Shown: positions 1-7,391, counted from the first letter of the stretch. The stretch: 10,947 nucleotides of DNA from Firmicutes bacterium UBA5454 (GCA_002426555.1 DIQU01000084.1:1-10947); one strand, 5' to 3'. Translations and numbers: made by a program. Notes: generated by a model from the sequence alone, not told the origin.

Positions 1-1
1 G

Positions 2-29
2 TTGCGGGTTACGGGTTACGGGTTGCTAG
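2..29. repeat. 7-bp tandem repeat (TTACGGG units) abutting the lepA stop
   Basis: Four consecutive 7-base units are visible: TTGCGGG (2-8), TTACGGG (9-15), TTACGGG (16-22) and the degenerate TTGCTAG (23-29). The last unit overlaps the lepA stop codon (26-28). The array touches the left edge of the window, so it may continue outside. No function is evident. Confidence 0.7.
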
Positions 30-1831
30 TTCAGCTTTAAAACTGCCATAAAAGCCTCCTGAGGTACTTCCACGGACCCTATCTGACGCATCCGCTTCTT
101 ACCTTCCTTCTGCTTTTCCAACAGTTTTTTCTTTCTGGTGATATCTCCTCCATAGCACTTTGCCAGTACATCCTTCCGGAGAGCTCTTACAGTTTCCCGG
201 GCAATAACCTTATTGCCGACCGCAGCCTGTATAGGAATCTCAAACATTTGTCTGGGGATGATGTCCTTAAGCTTTTCTGCAATCAAACGTCCGCGCTGGT
301 AAGCCTTTTCACGATGAACAATCAAAGACATGGCATCTACCATCTCACCATTCAGCAGGATATCCAGCTTGACCAAATCAGCTTCCTGATAACCCAGTAT
401 CTCATAGTCAAGAGAAGCATATCCTCTGGTTCTGGATTTCAGGGCATCAAAGAAATCGTATATTATTTCATTTAAAGGCAGTTCATAGGTGAGAATAATC
501 CGGGTTTCCTCAATGTATTCCATGTGCTTGTATATCCCCCGGCGCTCCTGGCAAAGCTCCATAATCGAACCCACATATTCCGAAGGAGACATAATTTGTG
601 CCTTTACCACAGGTTCCTCCATGGCTTCTATTTCATCCACCGGCGGCAGGTTTGTAGGGTTTGAAATTTCTATTAAGTCCCCATCGGTTTTAAGAACCTT
701 GTAAATTACGCTGGGGGCAGTTGTAATCAGATCCAGGTCATATTCTCTTTCCAGTCTTTCCTGTATGATTTCCAAGTGAAGCAAACCCAGGAAACCACAA
801 CGAAAGCCAAAGCCAAGAGCCAGTGAAGTTTCCTGTTCAAACAAAAGAGAAGCATCGTTTAACTGAAGTTTTTCCAAAGCATCTCTCAAATCTTCATATT
901 CTGCACCATCAGCTGGATAGACACCACTGTATACCATAGGCGTGATTTTTTTGTAGCCGGGCAGAGGTTCTTTTGCAGGACGGCTGGCATTGGTTATGGT
1001 GTCTCCAACCTGGGTATCTCGTACATTTTTTATGCTTGCAGTCAAATAGCCTACGTCACCATCTCGAAGAGCGTCAGTTGGAGTAAGATAGGGTCGGAAA
1101 ACCCCTACATCATTGACTTCGAATTCCTTCCCGCTGGCCATCATTCGAATCCGATCCCCTTTTTTGATGCTGCCCTCCATAATGCGGACATAGGCAATGA
1201 CACCTCGATAGCTGTCATAAAAAGAATCAAATACTAGAGCTCGCAGTGGTAAATCTTCTGCTGCTTCAGGCGGGTGGATCAGCGTTACAACACTTTTTAA
1301 AACATCCTTTATTCCAATACCGCTTTTTGCTGATATAAGAGGTGCGTTTTCTGCTTCCAGGCCCAATACATCCTCAATTTCTTTTTTTACCAGATCCGGC
1401 TGGGCGCTGGGTAAGTCAATCTTGTTAATAACCGGCACTAAAACCAGATTATGTTCCATAGCCAGATACACATTGGCCAGAGTTTGAGCTTCGATACCCT
1501 GGGAGGCATCTACCACCAAAATAGCACCTTCACAAGCTGCCAAACTTCTGGAAACCTCGTAGCTAAAGTCCACATGGCCCGGGGTGTCGATAAGATTTAA
1601 AATATATTCTTCTCCTGCTTCATCATGGTACAGCAAACGGACCGCTTGGGCCTTTATGGTAATCCCCCGCTCTTTTTCCAGCTCCATGGTATCCAGCATT
1701 TGTTGTTCCATGTCTCGTTGAGCAAGGGTACCGGTTTCCTCCATAAGGCGATCGGCTAATGTGGATTTACCGTGATCAATATGTGCGATAATACAAAAAT
1801 TCCTTGTTCTTTGCTGCCTGCTCATGGGCAT
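26..1831 (-). CDS. lepA: Elongation factor 4 (LepA), ribosome-associated translational GTPase
   Basis: LepA/EF-4 is a cytosolic GTPase that binds ribosomes and acts in translation or ribosome assembly. The 601 residues match the usual family length of about 600. GTPase motifs are in order: G1 AHIDHGKS (16-23), G2 ERGITI (54-59), G3 DTPGH (82-86), G4 NKID (136-139) and G5 SAKSG (167-171). The C-terminal domain special to LepA is present, including CYGGDITRKKKLLEKQKEGK near residues 554-573, so this is not EF-G or a TypA protein. The ATG at 1831 is preceded by AGGAGG (1843-1848) with 11 bases between; a second ATG two codons later is further from the site, so the first is preferred. The gene lies about 200 bases downstream of spoIIP and probably has its own promoter (1961-1989), with a stem-loop leader. 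Confidence 0.97.
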   Translation of the reverse strand: MPMSRQQRTRNFCIIAHIDHGKSTLADRLMEETGTLAQRDMEQQMLDTMELEKERGITIKAQAVRLLYHDEAGEEYILNLIDTPGHVDFSYEVSRSLAACEGAILVVDASQGIEAQTLANVYLAMEHNLVLVPVINKIDLPSAQPDLVKKEIEDVLGLEAENAPLISAKSGIGIKDVLKSVVTLIHPPEAAEDLPLRALVFDSFYDSYRGVIAYVRIMEGSIKKGDRIRMMASGKEFEVNDVGVFRPYLTPTDALRDGDVGYLTASIKNVRDTQVGDTITNASRPAKEPLPGYKKITPMVYSGVYPADGAEYEDLRDALEKLQLNDASLLFEQETSLALGFGFRCGFLGLLHLEIIQERLEREYDLDLITTAPSVIYKVLKTDGDLIEISNPTNLPPVDEIEAMEEPVVKAQIMSPSEYVGSIMELCQERRGIYKHMEYIEETRIILTYELPLNEIIYDFFDALKSRTRGYASLDYEILGYQEADLVKLDILLNGEMVDAMSLIVHREKAYQRGRLIAEKLKDIIPRQMFEIPIQAAVGNKVIARETVRALRKDVLAKCYGGDITRKKKLLEKQKEGKKRMRQIGSVEVPQEAFMAVLKLN

Positions 1832-1885
1832 ATGGGCAATTTCCTCCTAAGCTGCCTGGTTACTCACCATAGCACTTCTTTTCAT

Positions 1886-1953
1886 GTTACTATTCGCAGT
1901 CTGAAATAAAAAATAATAAATAACGAGCCTTTGCGGGAAATGTGAATAGCAAC
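1886..1953 (-). repeat. 68-bp inverted-repeat element in the predicted lepA leader
   Basis: The arms GTTACTATTCGCA (1886-1898) and TGTGAATAGCAAC (1941-1953) are reverse complements at 11 of 13 positions. In RNA read on the minus strand one of the two mismatches becomes a G-U pair, giving 12 of 13 pairs around a 42-base, T-rich loop. The predicted -10 box of the lepA promoter ends at 1961, so the transcript would start about where the outer arm begins. A related sequence occurs at 4414-4464. It may be a regulatory leader hairpin or a small degraded repeat element; the sequence alone does not decide. Confidence 0.6.
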
Positions 1954-1960
1954 CATACTA

Positions 1961-1989
1961 ATAATATTGAATTATGGAGAAAATTGCAA
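1961..1989 (-). promoter_or_regulatory. Probable sigma-A promoter of lepA
   Basis: On the minus strand there is a -35 TTGCAA (1984-1989, 4 of 6 consensus bases), a 17-base spacer and a -10 TATTAT (1961-1966, 5 of 6). The start of transcription would fall near 1953-1954, leaving a leader of about 120 bases before the lepA ATG. Confidence 0.5.
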
Positions 1990-2032
1990 CTATATTCTAT
2001 TACAGGCTGTATTTCTGAACCAAATCCGGCTC

Positions 2033-3223
2033 TTATTCTATAATTTGACTGATAGCTTCAGCAAGGTATACGGTGGCTCGCTCAGCTTCTGCCAGGGTAG
2101 TATGAGTACTGCCTGCTTCTACCAAGATGGCTTTGGTGGAAACATGCTGATTAAAACGTCCTTTCCTATATAAGACAGGCTTGGCCAGCCCGGGATACAG
2201 TTCATTCAATTTGTTGGTCAGTTTGATAGCCAGTTTGGCATTTTCCTTCCAATTTGGTTTTTCACTGAATCCACCTATAATACCCTCACCTGTACCAACG
2301 ACCAGCATTAGTTTGGCAACCCGCTCTCCATTGATAATAACAACTTCATTGTCGGAACTAATACCACTGTCATTGCTGTAGGCATTGCGGTGAACATCAA
2401 TGAACATCTGCAGTGAATCATACTCATCCATCCTTTTTTTCAGTGTAATCAATGACTTGGAATAGGATGCGTTGTAGTCATCCTTCTCATGATTGGTTTG
2501 ATCATGGAGAACAGCAATTCCCCTGCCGGTCAGTTCCTGAGCCAGGGCAGACCCTGCCTTGATTATGGTATATTTCAGATTATCACTTCTGAAGGGTTCC
2601 GAATGAGCTTCTTTATAGGGATCCTGGGGATCCTGCTTAAATGATTCACGGGAATGACTATGATAGATAAGGATTTTCGGTCCTTCGCCTGTCAATTCAA
2701 TAAGACTGTCATCCACTTTAATTCCATCAATTTGGATCTGGATTTCATCGGAGAGCTCCTGCTCTTTCCCCTCTTCTGAATCCCAGTGGATTATATCAAT
2801 CGGATTTGCAGGTCGATCAATTCCATAGCGGTCCGGATAATTAGATACCACTTCCACTGCTTCGCCTACCTCATTGTTTGGCAGCTCCGGTGAATACTCC
2901 AGATAAGGCATGGGGTAATTGATTATGGTTTTAGGATCGCGGATATCTCCCCTGACTACTGTATTCCACAGTATGGAAAACAGGTTGCCTGGGTTTCCGT
3001 CTACAGCCACAGCAGAAAAACCGCCTGCCAGCATGGTTTTGTAAGCAGGATTTATATACATCGATTCCTCTTGAATCTGCTCTTCCCTCTCATGGATCCC
3101 CTGGAATCCTATGGGATTTCCTGATATAAGCCGCCAGGACAGATATATAACCGTCACCAGCAATGCCAATATTATCAAAAAGTATATTAAATTGGATAAA
3201 CGCAATGTCTTGAAGCGAATCAT
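2033..3223 (-). CDS. spoIIP: Stage II sporulation protein P (SpoIIP), membrane-anchored peptidoglycan hydrolase
   Basis: SpoIIP acts with SpoIID and SpoIIM to degrade septal peptidoglycan so that the mother-cell membrane can engulf the forespore; it has amidase and endopeptidase activity. The 396 residues begin with a short basic segment and a single membrane helix (about 13-33), with no lipobox. The catalytic part of the amidase_3-like fold is seen as ILIYHSHSRESF (184-195, H188/H190), DVHRNAY (276-282, H278) and AILVEAGSTHTT (365-376, E369). These histidines and the glutamate are the likely zinc and catalytic residues. The ATG at 3223 follows GAGG (3231-3234) by 7 bases. It lies 132 bases downstream of gpr, as in other spore formers, and a weak sigma-E-like promoter is possible in that gap. 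Confidence 0.95.
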   Translation of the reverse strand: MIRFKTLRLSNLIYFLIILALLVTVIYLSWRLISGNPIGFQGIHEREEQIQEESMYINPAYKTMLAGGFSAVAVDGNPGNLFSILWNTVVRGDIRDPKTIINYPMPYLEYSPELPNNEVGEAVEVVSNYPDRYGIDRPANPIDIIHWDSEEGKEQELSDEIQIQIDGIKVDDSLIELTGEGPKILIYHSHSRESFKQDPQDPYKEAHSEPFRSDNLKYTIIKAGSALAQELTGRGIAVLHDQTNHEKDDYNASYSKSLITLKKRMDEYDSLQMFIDVHRNAYSNDSGISSDNEVVIINGERVAKLMLVVGTGEGIIGGFSEKPNWKENAKLAIKLTNKLNELYPGLAKPVLYRKGRFNQHVSTKAILVEAGSTHTTLAEAERATVYLAEAISQIIE

Positions 3224-3267
3224 ACCCGCACCTCATTTCCCCAGCTTATATATCAAAACAACTCTTT

Positions 3268-3297
3268 TATCTATCTTATTCTGGCGAAATGATATTC
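3268..3297 (-). promoter_or_regulatory. Weak candidate sigma-E-type promoter of spoIIP
   Basis: On the minus strand GAATATC (3291-3297) resembles a sigma-E -35 element (GMATATT), and GATAGATA (3268-3275), 15 bases further on, partly resembles the -10 CATACAHT (5 of 8). It sits 44 bases before the spoIIP start. Sigma-E control of spoIIP is established in B. subtilis; the match here is weak and is inference. Confidence 0.25.
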
Positions 3298-3308
3298 ATG
3301 ACAAAACG

Positions 3309-3329
3309 GACTTCTGACTTCTGACTTCT
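3309..3329. repeat. 7-bp tandem repeat, three perfect GACTTCT copies
   Basis: GACTTCT is repeated three times without error in the gap between gpr and spoIIP (reads AGAAGTC on the coding strand of those genes). It lies between the gpr stop and the candidate spoIIP promoter. It is the same unit length as the array at 2-29 but has an unrelated sequence. Confidence 0.8.
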
Positions 3330-3355
3330 TTGCTTGTGAAAGCCTCGCTATGATT

Positions 3356-4336
3356 TTAATGAAGATATCGATTGACATCATCCAGGCTCAGTCCATTGTG
3401 AATAGCCAAGTTTATACCATCTGCGATAATTCCAGCAGCATCGTCTATCAATATATCGACTTCCTTGGGGGTTACCACCAAGTCGCCCAATCCCTCTGTC
3501 AGCACTTCTCCAAGCAGACGATCCAAATGCTCTTCGTCAAGAGTATTCATCATACGATAAAACTCATTATTTTCATGGTCTTGCTCTGAGAACTCATTGA
3601 TCAGCATCTCCAAGGCATCTCGACCTATGGTGTGTGCGTATACTACTGTGGGAACACCAATAGCCAAGGTAGGCACACCCAGTGTTTCTTTGGTCAGCCC
3701 CATGCGTTTATTGCCTACACCGGAACCTGGATTAATACCGGTGTCTGCTACCTGTATCGTACTGCCAATCCGATTTGTTTTACGTGAAGCCAAAGCATCG
3801 ATGGCAATCACAAGGTCCGGCTTGACCCTGTCAACAATACCTTTAACGATTTCTCCAGTTTCAATCCCGGTGATGCCCAGCACGCCGGGAGCTGCCGCAC
3901 AGATCTGCCGCATTCGTTCGTCTACCTGATCAGGTAGATATTCAAAAATATGACGGGTTATCAACACTTTTTCCACTACTTTGGGACCGACGGCATCAGG
4001 GGTAACATTCCAATTTCCAAGACCGATAACAAGTATGACACTGTTGTCGTTCAGTTGAACCAGCCTTCTAATCTCATTTGCCAAGTGCTGCTTGACCTGT
4101 TCCTCATAAATAGCGTCTCTGTCACTAATCCCCGGTACTTCCAGAGTAATGTAATTTCCCCTGGGCTTTCCAATGTTCTCTTCTCCAATCAGCGAAACCA
4201 CTTCTACCCTTGTTATTGTTATATCTTCATCCGGCGTTACTGTTTCTGTTATGACACCAGGTATTTCCATCTGATTTTGCTGCTGAGCCATCTCTCTGGC
4301 TTCCATGGCCAAATCCGTACGTATGCTTCTTCTCAT
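3356..4336 (-). CDS. gpr: GPR germination protease (spore SASP endopeptidase, family A25)
   Basis: GPR starts degradation of the small acid-soluble proteins that coat spore DNA, releasing amino acids at germination. It is made in the forespore as a zymogen that processes itself. The 326 residues carry the family's hallmark blocks GLGNWNVTPDAVGP (105-118, D114) and DLVIAIDALASRKTNRIGST (174-193, D180); these two aspartates correspond to the catalytic pair proposed for family A25. The N-terminal IRTDLAMEA (5-13) is the autoprocessing site, with cleavage expected after D8, so the propeptide would be only about 8 residues against about 15-16 in Bacillus. The ATG at 4336 has AAGGGTGA (4346-4353) upstream. 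The gene is divergent from rpsT and leads into spoIIP. I could not find a convincing sigma-G promoter. Confidence 0.96.
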   Translation of the reverse strand: MRRSIRTDLAMEAREMAQQQNQMEIPGVITETVTPDEDITITRVEVVSLIGEENIGKPRGNYITLEVPGISDRDAIYEEQVKQHLANEIRRLVQLNDNSVILVIGLGNWNVTPDAVGPKVVEKVLITRHIFEYLPDQVDERMRQICAAAPGVLGITGIETGEIVKGIVDRVKPDLVIAIDALASRKTNRIGSTIQVADTGINPGSGVGNKRMGLTKETLGVPTLAIGVPTVVYAHTIGRDALEMLINEFSEQDHENNEFYRMMNTLDEEHLDRLLGEVLTEGLGDLVVTPKEVDILIDDAAGIIADGINLAIHNGLSLDDVNRYLH

Positions 4337-4413
4337 TCGGATATTTCACCCTTTCCAGTTTTTTTTAATCACATCCTTCCTATTTTCACCCTTGGCTGTG
4401 GATTTATCCACTC

Positions 4414-4464
4414 ACTATTCACAACCTGAAAAAATAAAAAACATGTAATGAACCTTTGCGTGAA
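4414..4464 (-). repeat. Diverged copy of the lepA-leader repeat, upstream of gpr
   Basis: This segment aligns without gaps to 1889-1939 with 39 of 51 identical bases. Shared blocks are ACTATTC, CTGAA, and CCTTTGCG followed by GAA, at identical spacing. The A-rich middle accounts for some identity by composition alone. The inverted arms seen in the first copy are reduced here to TTCAC/GTGAA. It lies 77 bases before the gpr start and ends 23 bases before the rpsT -35 box. Confidence 0.5.
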
Positions 4465-4487
4465 CGATATATATTTTTTCTATTTGC

Positions 4488-4516
4488 TTGTAAAACAACT
4501 TTTTTAATGATACAAT
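4488..4516 (+). promoter_or_regulatory. Sigma-A promoter of rpsT (extended -10)
   Basis: The -35 box is TTGTAA (4488-4493), the spacer is 17 bases and the -10 box is TACAAT (4511-4516), with a TGA immediately before it forming an extended -10. Transcription would start near 4523, giving a leader of only about 30 bases. Confidence 0.75.
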
Positions 4517-4551
4517 ATGGTTCGTTGATTTTAGTCGAGGAGGTGAAGAAT

Positions 4552-4821
4552 TTGCCAAATATCAAATCAGCCATAAAAAGAGTCAAGGTATCTCAAACCA
4601 AAACTCTTAGAAATAAGATGGTGAAGTCCGAGCTGAAGACAGCAGTTAAGAATTTTGAAAACTCGCTCGTGGACAGCGACTTGGAAAAAGCCAGGCTTCA
4701 ATATGCCCAGGTTGTAAAAAAGATCGATAAGGCTGCATCCAAAGGTTCCATCCATAAGAACGCTGCCAACCGAAAAAAGGCAAAACTGGCTCTTCGATTG
4801 AACGCAACTGAACTAGCGTAA
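4552..4821 (+). CDS. rpsT: 30S ribosomal protein S20
   Basis: S20 binds 16S rRNA in the body of the 30S subunit during early assembly. The 89-residue basic protein starts (L/M)PNIKSAIKRV and has the family features: an Asn/Lys/Arg-rich N-terminus, a long helical middle, and GSIHKNAANRKKAKLALRLN near the C-terminus. The start is TTG at 4552, not the upstream ATG at 4456: the reading frame upstream crosses the predicted promoter, whereas GAGGAGGTGA (4537-4546) ends a good distance before the TTG and the resulting N-terminus matches S20. It is the only plus-strand gene, diverges from gpr, and ends before a strong terminator. A UUG start is also known for E. coli rpsT, where it is tied to autoregulation. 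Confidence 0.97.
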   Translation: MPNIKSAIKRVKVSQTKTLRNKMVKSELKTAVKNFENSLVDSDLEKARLQYAQVVKKIDKAASKGSIHKNAANRKKAKLALRLNATELA

Positions 4822-4871
4822 TATAATTATTGTACCAATGTCATGAATTGCAGCAAACTTGAAGAATGTGC

Positions 4872-4899
4872 AAAAGCTTCCCAAACAGGAAGCTTTTTT
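4872..4899 (+). terminator. Intrinsic terminator of rpsT (may also serve holA)
   Basis: A perfect 10-bp stem AAAAGCTTCC / GGAAGCTTTT (4872-4881 and 4888-4897) with a 6-base loop runs into a T tract (4894-4899). The arrangement is nearly symmetric, with an A tract on the other side, so it could also stop transcripts coming from holA, whose stop codon is 34 bases away. Confidence 0.88.
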
Positions 4900-4933
4900 A
4901 CTTTAATTTACTATTCTCTTTTTCAATTTTCAT

Positions 4934-5965
4934 CTATACTACTGTATCTTTCCTGCACATTTTGATTACCAGAGTCTCCAGCCCAATACGATCCTTTACT
5001 TTCCCATTCTTGATTCCATAATCCAATTCCACACATTGATCTAAAAGGTGTCGAAGCTCTTCGATTGCGAAATTCCGTGATTGCTGTCTGCCCTTTTGAA
5101 CAGAATAAGGATGGATTTTGTGGGGCTCACCAGTTAAATTATTTTTAATCTGATTCAGGTCGTAACCCATGTCCTCATAAGACTTGCATAACAGCATGAT
5201 TTTAAGCTGTCTGCCTATCAGAGAAATGATACCAAGAATCGACTGTCCCTGTTCCAGCAGAACATCCATTTGATAAAGTGCCCGCCCTTTTTGTTTTTCA
5301 GAAACAGCATCGATAAACTGAAATACAGTAAACTCCAAAGAAGGGATAAAAAGCTTGTCAATAGCCTCTCTGCTGATTTGGTTCTCAGTGCCCGTGTAGG
5401 CTGCCAATTTATCTACTTCGTTTTTGATATCCAGCAGATTATTACCAAGCTGCTGCAGCATGTAGTCCAAATCGATATTGGATATTTGTTTGTTATGTAA
5501 TCGGAATCGCTTTCGCGTCCACTTGACCAGGTCTTTCTGATTCAACCTGGGAAATTCTACAATCTCTCCATATTTTTGAATTGCCTTGTAGACTATTCGT
5601 TTTTTATCAGCTGTGCCTTTTTGTAAAAATACCAAACAAGTACTCTCCGGCACCCTTTGTAGATACTTTTTCATGGTATCTTCATTATCAGATTTATTCC
5701 CGGACAATCCATTATAATTTTTTACAGCCACCAGACGCCTTTCTGAAAGAAAAGGCAGGGTTTCACTGGCTGCAATGATTTCATCTACTGTGGATTCTGC
5801 TCCATCGATGATTTGGTAGTTTAGTTCCGTATAAGCTCCAAAGCCCAGTTTACCTATCATTTGGTTCAATGCTTCTTCCTTGGTAAACTCCTCCGGTCCG
5901 TGTAATAGATATAAGCTGCCCAAATTTCCTGTTCCAATCTGATTAAACAATTCCATATGATCCAT
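4934..5965 (-). CDS. holA: DNA polymerase III delta subunit (clamp loader)
   Basis: The delta subunit is the clamp-loader 'wrench' that opens the beta sliding clamp during replication. The 343 residues match the family length of about 340. Recognisable blocks are SLYLLHGPEEF (17-27, the degenerate P-loop region of domain I), ETLPFLSERRLVAVKN (68-83, near the clamp-binding element of domain I), and GNNLLDIKNEVDKLAAY (174-190), the domain II/III signature of HolA/YqeN proteins. The ATG at 5965 follows CTCCTC (GAGGAG on the coding strand, 5974-5979) by 8 bases. It lies 48 bases downstream of the solute-binding lipoprotein gene and is probably its cotranscribed neighbour. The convergent holA-rpsT pairing is that known from Bacilli, but comEC, which precedes holA there, is absent here. 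Confidence 0.93.
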   Translation of the reverse strand: MDHMELFNQIGTGNLGSLYLLHGPEEFTKEEALNQMIGKLGFGAYTELNYQIIDGAESTVDEIIAASETLPFLSERRLVAVKNYNGLSGNKSDNEDTMKKYLQRVPESTCLVFLQKGTADKKRIVYKAIQKYGEIVEFPRLNQKDLVKWTRKRFRLHNKQISNIDLDYMLQQLGNNLLDIKNEVDKLAAYTGTENQISREAIDKLFIPSLEFTVFQFIDAVSEKQKGRALYQMDVLLEQGQSILGIISLIGRQLKIMLLCKSYEDMGYDLNQIKNNLTGEPHKIHPYSVQKGRQQSRNFAIEELRHLLDQCVELDYGIKNGKVKDRIGLETLVIKMCRKDTVV

Positions 5966-6013
5966 ATAAGCTGCTCCTCTTAAAAACTAGTCATTCAGGC
6001 TTGCTGAACCGCT

Positions 6014-7378
6014 TCATTCCTCTGGTTGATCCGGCTCTTCATCCACTTCGACAGGGGATTCATCTTCATCTTCTATTGGTTCTTCTGTTACAATGCCTTC
6101 TTTTATGAACCGTATTAATTCCTTCGTATTTTTATTTTGGCTGAACGCCATGGAAGACAGCTGGTTCATCATTGTAAAGGCAGCCTCTGTATAGTTTCCC
6201 ACTTTTACCGCCTGTCCTGAATCCAGCATGACAGGAATATCAGAAGAAAGACCATTGCGTCTAAGCCAGCCAGCCTGATACAAGGATTTCTTGGCAGGCA
6301 GCAATCCCGTATCCATCAATTGCCGTTGAGATTCGTCACTTAATAAATATTGCATGAAATTCCACGCTTCCGGCATCAGGCTGGAGGATTTGCTCATGGT
6401 AAGGACATAGCCGCTTGTCACTCTTCCCCCATGATCGGATACAGGCAGGGAAGAAATGCCTGCTTTATCGGATATGAGAGATTCGTCCCGTTGAAACAGT
6501 CTGCCGGCATAGGACCAGTTCCACATGAAAACAGCATTACCAGCTTCGAATACAGCTCTGCAGTCTTCTGAGCTCATGCTTAACACATCAGGAGGCAAAG
6601 TCCCTTCTTTGACCATGCTTATCAGTGGTGTCCATGCCGCTGACATTGCATCTTCGTCAAAACTGAGTTCCTTCTCAGAAAAATCCAGCTGAGCTCCGAA
6701 GTAAGACCAGACAGAGCTTAAAAAGATTGCATTGTTTTCCTGTGAAGCTCCCGGGAAAACCAAACCATATTCCATGTCCTGTGCTTCACTGATCCGATTT
6801 GCTATTTGCGCCAGCTCTGTCCAGGATACCGGTGGAGTTTCCATAAGATCCTTGCGGTAATACAACAGCGGCAGATCTTGCCAAAATGGGACAGCATAGG
6901 TTTTATTGTTATAAGTCACAGCTTGAGTCATCCCCTGGAAAAGCTCGCTTTTCTTACTATCGGACAAACCGCCGTCCAAAGGCAGAATAGTATCCTCCGC
7001 TATCATCTTCTCCAGCCAGGTGTCATGTACCAAAATTAAATCCGGTACGGTTTCGCCGTCTTTTCTTAATCCATCCAGCCTTTCGAAAAATTGGCTTCGG
7101 TTTCCTGAGCCTTCCAGTCCCACAATTCGGATGGGTTTTTGTATCTCTTTTTCTTCAGGATTCTGTGTCCGCATTTGCTGATACTGCTGTTCCTGAGTTT
7201 CGTTATATTTCAGTATCAATCTTTTCAAGATTTGATTTCCATCGCGGGGGTAATAAAAATAGATGTACCTGTAAGGATCACCTTCCGGCTCATCTTGACC
7301 AATCAGACCACATCCAGTTAGTACAGATAAAATAAGAAGCAAAACCATCAGTCCTGCTGCTATTCTTCGAAGCTTCAT
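6014..7378 (-). CDS. Extracellular solute-binding lipoprotein (ABC transporter family 1 type), orphan
   Basis: Such proteins are tethered outside the membrane and deliver a solute, often a sugar, to an ABC permease. With the start at 7378 the protein has 454 residues: a basic n-region (MKLRR), a hydrophobic helix and a lipobox LTGC with C23 as lipidation site. Family features include PFWQDLPLLYYRKDL (164-178), FEAGNAVFMWNWS (277-289) and SDESQRQLMDTGLLPAKKS (347-365). The start is chosen because GGAGG (7386-7390) lies 7 bases before it; the frame remains open 11 codons further upstream into dut. The last 25 residues contain 14 Asp/Glu, which is unusual for this family. No permease or ATPase gene lies in the window. 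It starts 13 bases after the dut stop, so translation is probably coupled. The ligand cannot be told. Confidence 0.85.
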   Translation of the reverse strand: MKLRRIAAGLMVLLLILSVLTGCGLIGQDEPEGDPYRYIYFYYPRDGNQILKRLILKYNETQEQQYQQMRTQNPEEKEIQKPIRIVGLEGSGNRSQFFERLDGLRKDGETVPDLILVHDTWLEKMIAEDTILPLDGGLSDSKKSELFQGMTQAVTYNNKTYAVPFWQDLPLLYYRKDLMETPPVSWTELAQIANRISEAQDMEYGLVFPGASQENNAIFLSSVWSYFGAQLDFSEKELSFDEDAMSAAWTPLISMVKEGTLPPDVLSMSSEDCRAVFEAGNAVFMWNWSYAGRLFQRDESLISDKAGISSLPVSDHGGRVTSGYVLTMSKSSSLMPEAWNFMQYLLSDESQRQLMDTGLLPAKKSLYQAGWLRRNGLSSDIPVMLDSGQAVKVGNYTEAAFTMMNQLSSMAFSQNKNTKELIRFIKEGIVTEEPIEDEDESPVEVDEEPDQPEE

Positions 7379-7391
7379 GAACAATCCTCCA

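Noticed and set aside
1954..1960. CATACTA on the plus strand as a sigma-G -10 element
   Set aside because: There is no -35 at correct spacing and no plus-strand gene downstream.
3597..4429. Plus-strand open frames opposite gpr (110 and 159 codons)
   Set aside because: They are antisense to a strongly recognisable gene, have no ribosome binding site and show no family resemblance.
4337..4500. Sigma-G promoter for gpr
   Set aside because: TGAATA-like -35 matches exist, but no acceptable CATNNTA -10 lies at the right spacing.
4456..4551. N-terminal extension of rpsT from an upstream ATG
   Set aside because: The extension overlaps the predicted promoter, encodes a sequence unlike S20, and a better ribosome binding site precedes the TTG at 4552.
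5994..6008. Hairpin TTCAG/CTGAA between the lipoprotein gene and holA as a terminator
   Set aside because: The stem is 5 bp and the T run starts several bases later; at most a weak pause site.
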